DNA of 64,000 nucleotides from Celerinatantimonas sp046054195. Lineage in GTDB: Bacteria > Pseudomonadota > Gammaproteobacteria > Enterobacterales > Celerinatantimonadaceae. A program made the position numbers and the translations under genes. The notes under the pieces were generated by a model, which was not told the DNA's origin, did no database searches, and saw only the letters and a list, made by a program, of their open reading frames with translations. The DNA lies in assembly GCF_046054195.1 (NCBI RefSeq), contig NZ_JBEQCS010000012.1:61306-125305 (forward strand), read 5' to 3'. Shown here in pieces: positions 1-9,382 of this stretch. The first letter of the stretch is position 1, and every line of letters begins with the position of its first letter.

Positions 1-165
1 GCTTGTCGGCAAAAACTCAAATCTGGATCAGTGAAATACCCGAACCCACCGCTGGCTTATTGCGAAGATGATGAAGTGCTGTTGTGTTGTGCCTATCTTG
101 ATGAAGATGGTAAAGCCACTGTCAGCCTTAGTGAATCAGAGTCAACAGCCAAACAGCCTGAATAG
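1..165 (+). CDS. C-terminal fragment of an unidentified protein (partial)
   Basis: An open frame enters from the left edge and stops at TAG (163-165), giving about 54 residues of a C-terminus. It has two cysteine-containing stretches (ending LAYCEDDE and LLCCAYLDEDG) and an acidic, Ser/Thr-rich tail. The start lies outside the window. I do not recognise the family from this tail. It converges on the chemoreceptor gene that follows on the other strand. Confidence 0.5.
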   Translation, partial: ACRQKLKSGSVKYPNPPLAYCEDDEVLLCCAYLDEDGKATVSLSESESTAKQPE

Positions 166-169
166 GCTG
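154..169. terminator. Small hairpin between convergent genes
   Basis: CAGCCT-GAAT-AGGCTG forms a perfect 6-bp stem that overlaps the stop codon of the left-edge gene. It lies just past the end of the chemoreceptor gene on the minus strand. There is no strong T tract on either side, so a terminator role is only possible. Confidence 0.3.
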
Positions 170-185
170 CCTGGCTGATAACCAA

Positions 186-1721
186 TTAATTGCCAAAAGT
201 TTTAGCAAGAGATGTCAGTTTATCCGCCCGAGTATCTAACTCAGAGCTAATATCTTCAACACTGCCAATCTGCTGCATATTAATCTCTGCTGCTTGATTG
301 ATATTCGTAATATTGCGATTAACCTCTTGAGCAACCGCATTTTGCTGTTCTGCAGCAGTTGATATTTGAGCCGCTAAACTTGCGATTTCACTGACCATTT
401 CCAAAACCGTCCCAACTGCTTCCTCGGTTTCTTGAGTATGGCTAACGCATTCGGCGGCCGACTTGTTACTGTCTTGCATGGTCTGCGTCCATGAATTGAC
501 CATGGTTTTCATCTGTTGAATCGATGACTCAATCTGCTCAGTCGCTTTATGGGTACGCTGCGAGAGCGCTCGCACTTCATCGGCGACCACTGCAAAACCG
601 CGCCCTTGTTCACCGGCCCGAGCCGCCTCAATGGCTGCATTTAGCGCCAATAAATTGGTTTGTTCAGCAATACCCTGGATCTCCTGCATGATATTACCAA
701 TGCTTTCAGTCTCGCGAGTAAGCTCAACGGCCGCTTCTGCCGAGTTAGCGACCTCTTTTGCCAACGATGAAATAAGCCCATTGGCTTTATTCATCCTAGA
801 ACTTGCCTGCTCACAAAATTGCCGAGCTTGATCGACTCGCTCAGTTGTATTGAGCGTATTGCCGGCAATATCATGAATGGTCTGAGCCATCTCATCCATC
901 GCGGTGGAAACTTGATGGAGTTCTTTATTTTGTCCAGAAACCGCATCACGGGCCTGACGAACGGTCTGCAACAATCGCTGACTAGCTTGATGCAAAGGTC
1001 GCGTGCTGTCTAACACTCGCCCAATTGCTGTTCTTAACCGCCCTTTATAAATAAGGGTATGGAAATCACTGATAGACTCTTTCGCCTTACCGCAATAAAC
1101 CCAACGTGAGGGGCTATCATAATGATCGCGTAGCGCTTTGAAGTAGCGGGATGATTTAATGAGCTCTGGATAGTAAATAATAAACGGCAGGATCACTTCA
1201 CCCAACGCATACAGATGATGTTCAGCCGTTCCCAGCAGTAAACCGACGGAACAAACAACAAACAACAAGTGTCGCCACATTGGGTTTTCATACCATTTTT
1301 CAATCGATTTATCACGATTGAGCTGGCTATAAATATGTTCCGCGCGATTACGATAATCAGCTTTTAAGCGAGTTCTGACTGACTGATAGCCAATCAATTG
1401 GTCATTTTCATAAATGGGGGTTACAAATGCATCCACCCAATAATAGCGACCATCTTTACAGCGGTTTTTAACTGCACCTCGCCAGTGTTGACCTGACTTT
1501 AATTTTTCCCACATATCCTTAAATGCGGCTTTAGGCATATCAGGATGGCGCACAATATTGTGATTTTTGCCTACTAACTCCTCCATTGTGTATCCAGCCA
1601 CTCGGCAAAAAGCTTCATTGGCATAGGTCACTACACCACGTAAGTCAGTCGTTGAAACAAGTTCTTCGTTCTCGCCAAACGTCACTTCTTCATCGATAAT
1701 CGTTTGATTTCTGCGTCCCAT
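186..1721 (-). CDS. Aer-like methyl-accepting chemotaxis protein with PAS domain
   Basis: This 511-residue chemoreceptor has an N-terminal PAS domain (about residues 15-115, with the typical GYTMEELVGKNHNIVRHPDMP stretch). A short hydrophobic membrane region follows at about 148-190, and then a long C-terminal signalling domain. The hairpin tip motif is clear (NLLALNAAIEAARAGE, then GRGFAVVADEVRALS). No periplasmic ligand domain is present, which is the Aer plan: a cytoplasmic PAS domain reporting redox or energy state to CheA/CheW. By homology it controls swimming bias. It is a single gene with its own upstream region. An FAD cofactor is inferred from family members and was not shown here. 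Confidence 0.88.
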   Translation of the reverse strand: MGRRNQTIIDEEVTFGENEELVSTTDLRGVVTYANEAFCRVAGYTMEELVGKNHNIVRHPDMPKAAFKDMWEKLKSGQHWRGAVKNRCKDGRYYWVDAFVTPIYENDQLIGYQSVRTRLKADYRNRAEHIYSQLNRDKSIEKWYENPMWRHLLFVVCSVGLLLGTAEHHLYALGEVILPFIIYYPELIKSSRYFKALRDHYDSPSRWVYCGKAKESISDFHTLIYKGRLRTAIGRVLDSTRPLHQASQRLLQTVRQARDAVSGQNKELHQVSTAMDEMAQTIHDIAGNTLNTTERVDQARQFCEQASSRMNKANGLISSLAKEVANSAEAAVELTRETESIGNIMQEIQGIAEQTNLLALNAAIEAARAGEQGRGFAVVADEVRALSQRTHKATEQIESSIQQMKTMVNSWTQTMQDSNKSAAECVSHTQETEEAVGTVLEMVSEIASLAAQISTAAEQQNAVAQEVNRNITNINQAAEINMQQIGSVEDISSELDTRADKLTSLAKTFGN

Positions 1722-1990
1722 TCCTTTGACCTTCTATTAGAGATCTTTATGATAGAAAGCGCTTAAAGAGCTGCTTTCATATGTCATTAGAGTTTAGACG
1801 CTAGCTCGCTGAACGCATATTTTTTATACTATTAAATGTATTTAACGTTTAAGGCTTCGCTAAAAGATAGAAAAAGAATGCTGTTGGATGTTTCTGCTTA
1901 GAGTAAATTACCCATAAGAATGAAGTTTGCTTATACTTAATGTACATTAAGTGTGCCAAGCGAATAACAGTAGTAGAGTGAGATTTAAAT

Positions 1991-2344
1991 ATGGTTACCA
2001 ATGGTGAAGGCTATATCCAGCTGATTCAGTATCTTACTGAGAACCTTTCGGTATTTGAACATCCCGGGCCAGCCTGTATGAACGATACTATCGGTGAATA
2101 TACTACTGATAAAGTTGCAGAGAGCGTGATGGCCGTTTGCCAGCAACACCCTCAATTAAGTAGTGAAGCTCGCTTTAAGGTCATTCGTGAAAGTGACTCA
2201 GTTGTAAACGATCTGCAAGAAGTACTCTCAAGCGTCTGGAACAGTGCTCCAACAAAGGAGCAATCTGAATTTTTGGATGAATTTATTAGCCTTATTAAAA
2301 ATCTATTTGATTCGGCAATTTACGCAGTCGATCCGATTAAGTAA
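1991..2344 (+). CDS. DUF3802-like small protein
   Basis: The product is 117 residues, mostly helical and acidic. It opens MVTNGEGYIQLIQYLTENL, carries a central SSEARFKVIRESDSVVNDL segment and ends FISLIKNLFDSAIYA. This resembles the DUF3802 family found in Vibrio and Shewanella relatives, from memory of that family; its function is unknown. There is no signal peptide or membrane segment. The ATG at 1991 is preceded by an AGTGAG-type ribosome site. The 3' end overlaps the convergent metR gene by 25 bases. The gene stands alone. Confidence 0.7.
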   Translation: MVTNGEGYIQLIQYLTENLSVFEHPGPACMNDTIGEYTTDKVAESVMAVCQQHPQLSSEARFKVIRESDSVVNDLQEVLSSVWNSAPTKEQSEFLDEFISLIKNLFDSAIYAVDPIK

Positions 2345-3288
2345 TCTGAACTTGCCGGAATATCGGCATGTTCATCTGGCGGGCGAATCCCATTTAAATG
2401 TTCAAAGCAGCTCTGCCGAGCAATTTGAATAAAAGCCCGCAGATGGCTTGCTTGGCGGTCTTTGTCGCGCATAGCGATGTAAAGATTTTGCCATAGTTCA
2501 CCATTTCCTAATGTCCTGGCAACTACAAAGCCTTTATCAACATATTCATTTAACGCCCAGTTGGGTAAAACAGCCACGCCTAAGTCACTGGCGACCAATT
2601 GCATCATCATCATCGTCATATCGACTTGGCGAATCGCTTTAGGTGTCACTCCCGCAGGTTGCAAAAACAGATTAAACAAATCGAGCCGAGAGCTCTCAAC
2701 CGGATAGCTAATCAATGTCTGGTCACTAAAATCCGCTGGCTCTATCACCTCTTTATGCGCCAGAGGATGATCCACCGATACCGCCAACATCGGCTGATAG
2801 GCAAAGAGCGCTTTGTAATGGATCCCTGGCACATCTAATGGATCTGTGGTTAACACCAAATCGAGATCGCCATGCGCAAGATCTGGTAGTGGCTCAAAAC
2901 TAAAACCCGATGAAAAATCAAGCTCCACATCGGGCCATAGGCCGCGATAGATATCAATAGCTGGCATCAGCCAGTTAAAGCAGCTATGACATTCAATCGC
3001 CAAATGCAATCGCCCCGATTGCCCTGCCACTAAACGAGTTAAATCGCGCTCAGCTTGTTCAAATTGCGGCAAAACAGAATCCGCTAATTCAATAAGGCGC
3101 AAACCGGCAATGGTAAAACGCAGCGGTTTGCTCTTACGAATAAATAGCTGAGCACCAATCTGCTTTTCTAATAATTTGAGCTGATGAGACAAAGCCGATT
3201 GCGTTAAACATAACCGGGCTGCCGCATCCACCAATGTCTGTGATTCACGTAACGCGAGCAGCGTTTTTAAGTGTTTAAGTTCTAACAT
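2320..3288 (-). CDS. metR: LysR-type regulator MetR
   Basis: This 322-residue LysR-family activator has an N-terminal winged helix-turn-helix (LCLTQSALSHQLKLLEKQIG) and a C-terminal co-inducer domain. The signatures AIECHSCFNWL and YPVESSRLDLFNLFLQPAGV closely follow those of enterobacterial MetR, the homocysteine-responsive activator of methionine genes. I chose the ATG at 3288 (MLELKHLKTL) because family members begin there; six codons upstream remain open. It is divergent from alaA rather than from metE, as in enterics. Methionine genes are not in the window, so its targets are inferred. Confidence 0.88.
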   Translation of the reverse strand: MLELKHLKTLLALRESQTLVDAAARLCLTQSALSHQLKLLEKQIGAQLFIRKSKPLRFTIAGLRLIELADSVLPQFEQAERDLTRLVAGQSGRLHLAIECHSCFNWLMPAIDIYRGLWPDVELDFSSGFSFEPLPDLAHGDLDLVLTTDPLDVPGIHYKALFAYQPMLAVSVDHPLAHKEVIEPADFSDQTLISYPVESSRLDLFNLFLQPAGVTPKAIRQVDMTMMMMQLVASDLGVAVLPNWALNEYVDKGFVVARTLGNGELWQNLYIAMRDKDRQASHLRAFIQIARQSCFEHLNGIRPPDEHADIPASSDYLIGSTA

Positions 3289-3350
3289 CGAATAAATTAA
3301 CCCCACCCCAACATTATAATATTCTGTAATTCTTTATTTTTTATTTAAAG

Positions 3351-3368
3351 ATTCTGCAAGTGTAGAAT
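3351..3368. promoter_or_regulatory. Inverted repeat in the metR-alaA intergenic region
   Basis: ATTCT-N8-AGAAT is an interrupted palindrome in the AT-rich gap between divergent metR and alaA. A related half copy (ATTCTGTAATTCT) lies at 3321-3333. The position suits an operator for a LysR-type protein. However, it does not match the TGAA-N5-TTCA MetR box, which I could not find here. Its function is inferred from position only. Confidence 0.35.
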
Positions 3369-3462
3369 TTAATACTAAAACTTAGTGGGATACTTGCAAG
3401 CACCACTAAATAGCGCCTTAATATGGCTTACATTTACAACTATATTAACATTTGATTCACTC

Positions 3463-4680
3463 ATGCAGCTAATTGAAAAATCAACCAAACTCGATTCCGT
3501 CTGCTACGATATTCGCGGTCCAGTACTGGAACAAGCCAAACGATTAGAAGACGAAGGACAACGGATCCTTAAATTAAATATCGGCAACCCGGCTCCATTT
3601 GGATTTGAAGCCCCAGAAGAAATATTAGTCGATGTCATTCGTAACCTACCAACAGCGCAAGGTTACAGCGACTCAAAAGGGCTTTATTCAGCGCGTAAAG
3701 CGGTGATGCAACATTATCAAGCGATGGGATTACGCAGTGTAACGGTCGATGATATTTATCTGGGCAATGGCGTGAGCGAGATGATCGTGATGTCTGTTCA
3801 GGGGCTGCTTAATAATGGTGATGAAATGCTGGTTCCATCACCGGATTATCCGCTGTGGACAGCAGCTGTGACCTTAGCTGGCGGCAGAGCCGTGCATTAT
3901 CTTTGTGATGAGCAATCCGATTGGTTCCCTGATATCGACGATATCAAATCAAAAATAACCTCGCGTACCAAAGGGATTGTCGTCATTAACCCGAACAACC
4001 CAACTGGCGCGGTGTATAGCCGTGAGCTACTGGAACAAATTGTACAGGTCGCAAGAGAAAATAACTTAGTTATTTTTGCCGATGAGATCTACTCGAAAAT
4101 CATCTACGACCAAGCGCAGCATATTCCACTGTCAACCTTAAGCGATGACCTTTTGACGCTAACGTTTAATGGGTTGTCTAAAGCGTACCGCATTTGTGGT
4201 TTTCGCTCTGGCTGGATGATGGTTAGCGGCGCTAAAAATAAAGCCAAAGATTTTATCGCGGGCCTAGATATTCTCGCCTCAATGCGTTTGTGCGCAAACG
4301 TTCCAATGCAACATGCGATACAAACCGCATTAGGGGGTTATCAAACTATCAATGATTTGGTCGCACCGGGCGGTCGCTTGTACGAGCAGCGCAACCTCGC
4401 CTGGGAAATGCTCAATGCAATCGATGGCGTTAGCTGCGTTAAACCTCAAGGCGCAATGTATCTATTTCCAAAACTGGATGCGAAAAAATTCAATATCCAC
4501 GATGACCAACAGTTCGCCTTGGATTTGTTGATGAAAGAGAAGATACTGATTGTTCAGGGAACTGGCTTTAATTGGCATCAACCTGATCACTTCCGGGTTG
4601 TATTCTTACCCAGACAAAGAGATCTAAAAGATGCAATTGGCCGGTTAGAACACTTTTTATCGAGCTATCGCCAAGCATAA
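3463..4680 (+). CDS. alaA: Glutamate-pyruvate aminotransferase AlaA
   Basis: This 405-residue fold-type I PLP aminotransferase has the same length as E. coli AlaA. It transfers the amino group from glutamate to pyruvate to make alanine. The PLP lysine sits in NGLSKAYRICGFRSGW, and the cofactor-binding Asn and Asp/Tyr occur in NPNNPTGAVYS and FADEIYSKI. The frame is open back to a GTG at 3385, but the ATG at 3463 (MQLIEKSTKL) matches the family start. The yfbR gene follows within a few bases, so the two are probably co-transcribed, as in enterobacteria. Confidence 0.92.
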   Translation: MQLIEKSTKLDSVCYDIRGPVLEQAKRLEDEGQRILKLNIGNPAPFGFEAPEEILVDVIRNLPTAQGYSDSKGLYSARKAVMQHYQAMGLRSVTVDDIYLGNGVSEMIVMSVQGLLNNGDEMLVPSPDYPLWTAAVTLAGGRAVHYLCDEQSDWFPDIDDIKSKITSRTKGIVVINPNNPTGAVYSRELLEQIVQVARENNLVIFADEIYSKIIYDQAQHIPLSTLSDDLLTLTFNGLSKAYRICGFRSGWMMVSGAKNKAKDFIAGLDILASMRLCANVPMQHAIQTALGGYQTINDLVAPGGRLYEQRNLAWEMLNAIDGVSCVKPQGAMYLFPKLDAKKFNIHDDQQFALDLLMKEKILIVQGTGFNWHQPDHFRVVFLPRQRDLKDAIGRLEHFLSSYRQA

Positions 4681-4686
4681 TTATTG

Positions 4687-5289
4687 ATGATGAGTCCTAA
4701 TGAATCTGTAACAAGCCACTTTCTGGCCCAACTGGCCAGAATGAGGCTCATCGAACGATGGCCATTAATGCGTAGTCAGTTTCGCGAAAATGTCGCAGAA
4801 CATAGCTTAATGGTCGCTCTTGTCACCCATATCTTAGTCATAGTCGAGAATAAATTATTCTCTGGCGCATTGGACCCAGGTCAAGCGGCACTGATGGCGC
4901 TCTATCATGACAGCAGTGAAGTTTTTACCGGTGACCTACCGACACCGGTAAAATACGCCAGTGTGGCTCTTCGCGATGCGTACAAAGAGCTGGAGTCAAA
5001 AGCCGAGCAACGCCTTCTTGAAATGTTGCCTGATGAGCTTAAAGACGAATTTTCGCCCTTGCTACTAACGCCTGAGAAAAACGAAGAATATGAACGCATC
5101 GTCAAAGATGCAGATGTTGTTTGTGCGTATATAAAATGTTTAGAAGAACTGGCTGGTGGTAATCAGGAATTTGCCAGCGCCCGCAAAAAGCTCGAACAAA
5201 CGCTAACAGAGCGCTCTCGGCCACCATTAGACTATTTTATTAAAACATTCATTCCAAGTATGCAATTGCCACTGGATGAACTGCGCTAA
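4687..5289 (+). CDS. yfbR: 5'-deoxynucleotidase YfbR
   Basis: An HD-domain phosphohydrolase of 200 residues that removes phosphate from dAMP, dUMP and similar 5'-deoxynucleotides, helping to control dNTP pools. The metal-binding HD motif residues are visible as RENVAEHSL and YHDSSEV, followed by the family's TGDLPTPVKY. Consecutive ATG codons at 4687 and 4690, and an in-frame TTG at 4684, make the start uncertain by a codon or two. The short gap to alaA suggests one transcript. Confidence 0.92.
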   Translation: MMSPNESVTSHFLAQLARMRLIERWPLMRSQFRENVAEHSLMVALVTHILVIVENKLFSGALDPGQAALMALYHDSSEVFTGDLPTPVKYASVALRDAYKELESKAEQRLLEMLPDELKDEFSPLLLTPEKNEEYERIVKDADVVCAYIKCLEELAGGNQEFASARKKLEQTLTERSRPPLDYFIKTFIPSMQLPLDELR

Positions 5290-5357
5290 TGACACTGTGC
5301 TAAAAATCGGGCTTTAAGCATTAGTTAGCATTGATAATGTTTAGAGCCTTTATGGCG

Positions 5358-6395
5358 TTAAATCATCTCCCAACGCAAGCACTCACCCGCTTTGACATCC
5401 TCGCGTAGAGCACGCCCTAATAGACTCTCAAAATGACGAGGCGCTATCTCACCACCTGGGCGCGCCGTACGGATATTTTCCCGCGATAAAACAGTGCCTG
5501 CGCACAGGTCGTATTTGGCATAAATGGCACGTTGCATCTGGCTTGTGGATGGATAATCAACCTGACCAATGGCGGCTGATGCCTGATGAACAGCTTGAAC
5601 CATCTGTTTAAACTCGCTTGGGTCAAGAGAGAAAGCCTTGTCAGCGGTATCATGGGATTTATCCAGCATAAAATGCTTTTCAATCACACTAGCGCCAAGA
5701 GCCACTGATGTCACTGGCACACTAATGCCAAGTGTATGATCCGACAACCCCACCGGACAGCCGCTCCATTTAGCTAAATGAGGGATCGTTTTTAGATTCA
5801 TCGAGTCATAGGGGGCAGGATAAGCACTCGTACACTTTAATAAACATAAATTAGGGTTGTTGTGCGCCTGCATGATATTCATCACTCGCTGAATATCGCC
5901 AACTGTTGCCCCACCTGTAGAGACGATAACAGGCTTGCCAGTGGCGGCAACTGCTTCAATAAGTGCCAGCTCAATAATTTCAGCCGAAGCAATTTTATAA
6001 GCAGGGAAATCAAGCTCTTCTAAAAGCTCAACAGCAGACACATCAAATGGTGATGAAAACAAAGTGATATTGGCTTTTTTAGCCTCTTCAGCAAGCACTT
6101 GATGCCAATCCCATGGCATGGCAACCTTTTCATAAAGCTCATAAAGCGACTGCCCTGCCCATAGACCCTCATTAAGCTGAAAATGTGGCAGAGAGCTATT
6201 GATTGTTAATGTGTCAGCCGTATAGGTCTGCAGCTTTATGGCATCCGCACCACATTCAGCAGCGGCATGAATAATCTCTTTTGCCCGATTTAAAGAACCA
6301 CCATGATTGGTCGACATCTCGGCAATGATATACACCGGACTCTGCGCTCCAATCGTTTTGCCATCAAGAGTCATCTGCTGGTTCAGTAAATTCAT
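5358..6395 (-). CDS. pseI: Pseudaminic acid synthase PseI
   Basis: A 345-residue NeuB-family enzyme that condenses a 6-deoxy-AltdiNAc sugar with phosphoenolpyruvate to form pseudaminic acid. The N-terminal TIM barrel carries IIAEMSTNHGGSL and the substrate loops GLSDHTLGI and IEKHFMLDK. The segment HDTADKAFSLDP is typical of PseI rather than of sialic acid synthase. A C-terminal SAF (antifreeze-like) domain covers about residues 285-345. It lies about 6 kb from pseBC and on the opposite strand, separated by the Nramp-like gene and flrABC, so the pathway genes are scattered. The product is expected to decorate flagellin. Confidence 0.9.
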   Translation of the reverse strand: MNLLNQQMTLDGKTIGAQSPVYIIAEMSTNHGGSLNRAKEIIHAAAECGADAIKLQTYTADTLTINSSLPHFQLNEGLWAGQSLYELYEKVAMPWDWHQVLAEEAKKANITLFSSPFDVSAVELLEELDFPAYKIASAEIIELALIEAVAATGKPVIVSTGGATVGDIQRVMNIMQAHNNPNLCLLKCTSAYPAPYDSMNLKTIPHLAKWSGCPVGLSDHTLGISVPVTSVALGASVIEKHFMLDKSHDTADKAFSLDPSEFKQMVQAVHQASAAIGQVDYPSTSQMQRAIYAKYDLCAGTVLSRENIRTARPGGEIAPRHFESLLGRALREDVKAGECLRWEMI

Positions 6396-6426
6396 GTTTT
6401 AACCCTGAGCTAAAATTAAATCATAA

Positions 6427-6454
6427 CAAAAAGAGCGCCTTATCTGCGCTCTTT
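6427..6454 (-). terminator. Rho-independent terminator of the Nramp-like gene
   Basis: On the minus strand the stem AAAGAGCGC / GCGCTCTTT with a 7-base loop is followed by a T-rich tract. It lies between the stop of the Nramp-like gene and the start of pseI, so it insulates pseI from upstream transcription. Confidence 0.75.
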
Positions 6455-6477
6455 GTAAGTATCGGCTTAAATGCAAT

Positions 6478-7773
6478 TTACATAAGCCATTTCCACCAAA
6501 TAAATAGCAGTAAAAAAGCAAATAGATAAATTAGCCCAGCATAATTGATAAGCTGTCCGGCAAAACTAGGACGCAGTTGCTGCGGGACTTTATCACTATT
6601 TAACAAGCGGTGATTTAACCACGCAAACATAGGTGTTGTCATAAACGCTAACGTCATCGCAAATCCTAACATCACCAACAATGCCGAATGGAAAAACAAG
6701 ACAATCGCATAACCACTTAAACCAATAAAAATAACCCAATAGCTGCTGTAGCGCTCGTAACGTTGGCTAGAGCGCTCATCATCGGTATCTTTATCCACAA
6801 CCAGACGAATGGACTCATTTAACATTCGAGCATAACCATCCATCACCGTGATGACTGAGCCAAAAATACAGAAAAAAGCGATCATGGCAATTAAATAGCG
6901 CGACCATGAACCAATGGTTTGAGCGTAGATACTCACTAATTGGTGAGTAAAGCCAACCCCACCATTGGCAAAGTCAGTGCCACTACCGCGCAAAACAAGC
7001 GCCCCGAGCGATAAAAACACCAGAGCTAAAATAGCCGTGGAAACATACCCCAAATTAAAATCAAACAGAGCACTAGCGCGAGTGACAACCTGCGTCCGAC
7101 GCTGTTTCACCAACCATAGTGAACTGATGCACGACATCTCAATGGGCATCGGCATCCACCCCATCGTTATCACCAAAAAGCCAATCGTTGCCAATTGCCA
7201 AGGCGATGGCGAGTGATAACCAGCAGGAGCCACAGGGCCATTGATAATAGCAATTATTAAAGCTCCAACGGTGGCAACACTTAATGCCAACATAATAAAT
7301 TTAGAAACTTTATTAAGTAGCGAAAATTGCCCAGCAACAACAATTGCCAACGACATCACTAAAACAATTCCACTTAGCACAATCAGTGAAAGTTTTACTG
7401 GTAGAAAATAACCTAACAGACTGGCAGCAAACATAATTAATGCTGCAGTGTTAACCATGGAAGAGAAAAAATTAATGACCCAGCTTAAATATAAATAACC
7501 TTTTCCCATGCGCAGATAACCTTTTAAAAGGCTTTCATCCGTTGCCATTGTGTAAGCAATTCCAGCGCGGAAAAATGGATATTTAAAAGCATTTGCAGCG
7601 ATGATTAAAATAGCCAGTTGCCAACCAAATCGTGCCCCGGCCTGAGTTGATGCGACCAGATGGCTTCCCCCAATTGCTGCGGTTGCCATTAAAATGCCAG
7701 GCCCTAGAGCCTTGAGTGCTGTGATAAAACGCGCAGTTGATGTTGCTCTTCCCTGCGCAATGGTGTTCTCCAT
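6478..7773 (-). CDS. Nramp-related membrane transporter without the canonical metal-site motifs
   Basis: A 431-residue integral membrane protein with about eleven hydrophobic segments. The first helix reads ILMATAAIGGSHLVASTQAG and aligns with the first helix of Nramp/SLC11 transporters, where the family has DPGN before the conserved QAG. Here those residues are GGSH. In the sixth helix, where Nramp proteins have MPH, this one reads WMPMPIEMS. The fold assignment therefore looks sound, but the usual Mn/Fe-coordinating Asp, Asn and His are missing. The substrate is unknown: it may be another cation or a non-metal solute. It is transcribed alone and ends at a terminator. Confidence 0.72.
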   Translation of the reverse strand: MENTIAQGRATSTARFITALKALGPGILMATAAIGGSHLVASTQAGARFGWQLAILIIAANAFKYPFFRAGIAYTMATDESLLKGYLRMGKGYLYLSWVINFFSSMVNTAALIMFAASLLGYFLPVKLSLIVLSGIVLVMSLAIVVAGQFSLLNKVSKFIMLALSVATVGALIIAIINGPVAPAGYHSPSPWQLATIGFLVITMGWMPMPIEMSCISSLWLVKQRRTQVVTRASALFDFNLGYVSTAILALVFLSLGALVLRGSGTDFANGGVGFTHQLVSIYAQTIGSWSRYLIAMIAFFCIFGSVITVMDGYARMLNESIRLVVDKDTDDERSSQRYERYSSYWVIFIGLSGYAIVLFFHSALLVMLGFAMTLAFMTTPMFAWLNHRLLNSDKVPQQLRPSFAGQLINYAGLIYLFAFLLLFIWWKWLM

Positions 7774-7931
7774 GGTATACCCTACGTTAATAACAAACTA
7801 AATAGTTATTTCAAAATAAATAAATTATTTAAACAAGGTTGCTATGATATCAGTTAATTTAAAAAATATACTTTAAAAAAGTGATATTTTTCTACTTATT
7901 TAATTACCGAAACTAAGTTATTCATACTGAT

Positions 7932-7954
7932 AAAAAAAGCCAGCAAAGCTGGCT
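7932..7954 (-). terminator. Terminator downstream of flrC
   Basis: On the minus strand AGCCAGC-TTT-GCTGGCT is followed by six or seven T residues. It ends the flrBC transcript. Confidence 0.85.
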
Positions 7955-8014
7955 TAAAGTACTTCTTGGACAATGAACTGGTTAATTATGCATATAACGA
8001 CTGCTTTAGTTTAA

Positions 8015-9382
8015 TTAAGCGGGCAATTTAATCCCTTCTTCACGCATTCGAGCTAATTTATAGCGTAAGGTCCTTGGGCTAATACCTAAACGCTCGGCAA
8101 CTTCTTTTCGCTTACCGCGGCAACTTTTAAGCATTTCAATAATAATCTGGTTTTCTTGCTGTTTAAGCTCACTTCCTAACGCCGGAGCTTCTTGCTCTTC
8201 GTTAATCGGTGAATGAGTCTCCATTGCGACCATATTGATGACCGATGAGACACTGGGTAAATCCCCTTCGATCAGAAGATGGCTCTCATCAACCTGATCG
8301 GCTGCCAAAATAATGGCTCGCTGAATAACGTTATCTAACTCACGGACATTACCCGGCCAGCTATAACTTAATAATTTTTGCTGAGCAGCCAGAGTGAAAT
8401 CGAGATCTGCCCGGCCCGCCTGCTGCGCATGTTTCATCAACAGATGCCGTGCGAGCGGTAAAATATCTCCGGGACGCTGTGCTAACGGTTTCCAAGTCAG
8501 TGGAAACACGTTGAGCCGATAATATAAATCTTCACGAAAATCACCTTTAGCAACATACTCTTTTAAATTACGGTTACTTGTGGCCAAAACTCGAACATTT
8601 AATGAAATCATCTTACGACTGCCGAGACGCTCAACTTCACGCTCTTGCAAGACTCGCAATAACTTAGCTTGTAGAGCTAAATCCATCTCACTGATTTCAT
8701 CTAACAAAATAGTGCCATTCTGGGCTTGTTCAAATTTACCAGGACAGCCTTGGACAGCCCCGGTGAAAGCCCCTTTTTCATAGCCGAAGAGAGTTGCCTC
8801 TAGCATGTTTTCTGGTATCGCCGCACAGTTAATCGCCACAAAAGGCTGATCGCTACGCTGTGAATTATCGTGAATATAACGGGCTAACACCTCTTTACCT
8901 GCACCACTTGGGCCACAGATCATCACAGATGCATCGGTTTGAGCCACTTTATCAGCCAGTAACAAAAGCTGTTCGGTGCTTGGATCTCCATAAATGGGCT
9001 GGCACGTCTCAACTTTTTGCGCCGGAGCATAACGGCCAACCTGATTAAGCAGAACCTCTGGCGAAAAGGGTTTAGCGATATAATCAATCGCACCTTGGCG
9101 CATCGCTTGAACCGCTGAGTCAATACGAGCATACGCAGTCATCAGCAGTACTGGCAATTTGGGATATTTTGCCTTAATACTCTGCAATAGATCTAAGCCG
9201 CTGATGCCGTCCATCTGGACGTCACTCACCACTAGATCAATGTCCTTTTCACTCAACAAAATCAACGCTTGTTCGCCACTTTCAGCTTCTTCACACTGAT
9301 AACCAGCAATTAAGAGCGTATCTATCAGGGCTTCTCGCAACCCTGAATCATCTTCAACGACTAAAATTCGTGACTGACTCAT
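8015..9382 (-). CDS. flrC: Sigma54-dependent flagellar response regulator FlrC
   Basis: A 455-residue NtrC-family activator. The receiver domain (about 1-120) has the acidic pocket EDD and phospho-acceptor D54 in VVSDVQMDG. The central AAA+ domain has Walker A GPSGAGKE and the sigma54-contacting GAFTGA loop. A C-terminal Fis-type helix-turn-helix ends the protein (EVAERLGISPRTLRYKL). In Vibrio, phosphorylated FlrC activates class III genes (hook-basal body). The ATG at 9382 was chosen because it begins the receiver (MSQSRILVVEDD). It overlaps the end of flrB by 4 bases, indicating translational coupling. Confidence 0.92.
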   Translation of the reverse strand: MSQSRILVVEDDSGLREALIDTLLIAGYQCEEAESGEQALILLSEKDIDLVVSDVQMDGISGLDLLQSIKAKYPKLPVLLMTAYARIDSAVQAMRQGAIDYIAKPFSPEVLLNQVGRYAPAQKVETCQPIYGDPSTEQLLLLADKVAQTDASVMICGPSGAGKEVLARYIHDNSQRSDQPFVAINCAAIPENMLEATLFGYEKGAFTGAVQGCPGKFEQAQNGTILLDEISEMDLALQAKLLRVLQEREVERLGSRKMISLNVRVLATSNRNLKEYVAKGDFREDLYYRLNVFPLTWKPLAQRPGDILPLARHLLMKHAQQAGRADLDFTLAAQQKLLSYSWPGNVRELDNVIQRAIILAADQVDESHLLIEGDLPSVSSVINMVAMETHSPINEEQEAPALGSELKQQENQIIIEMLKSCRGKRKEVAERLGISPRTLRYKLARMREEGIKLPA

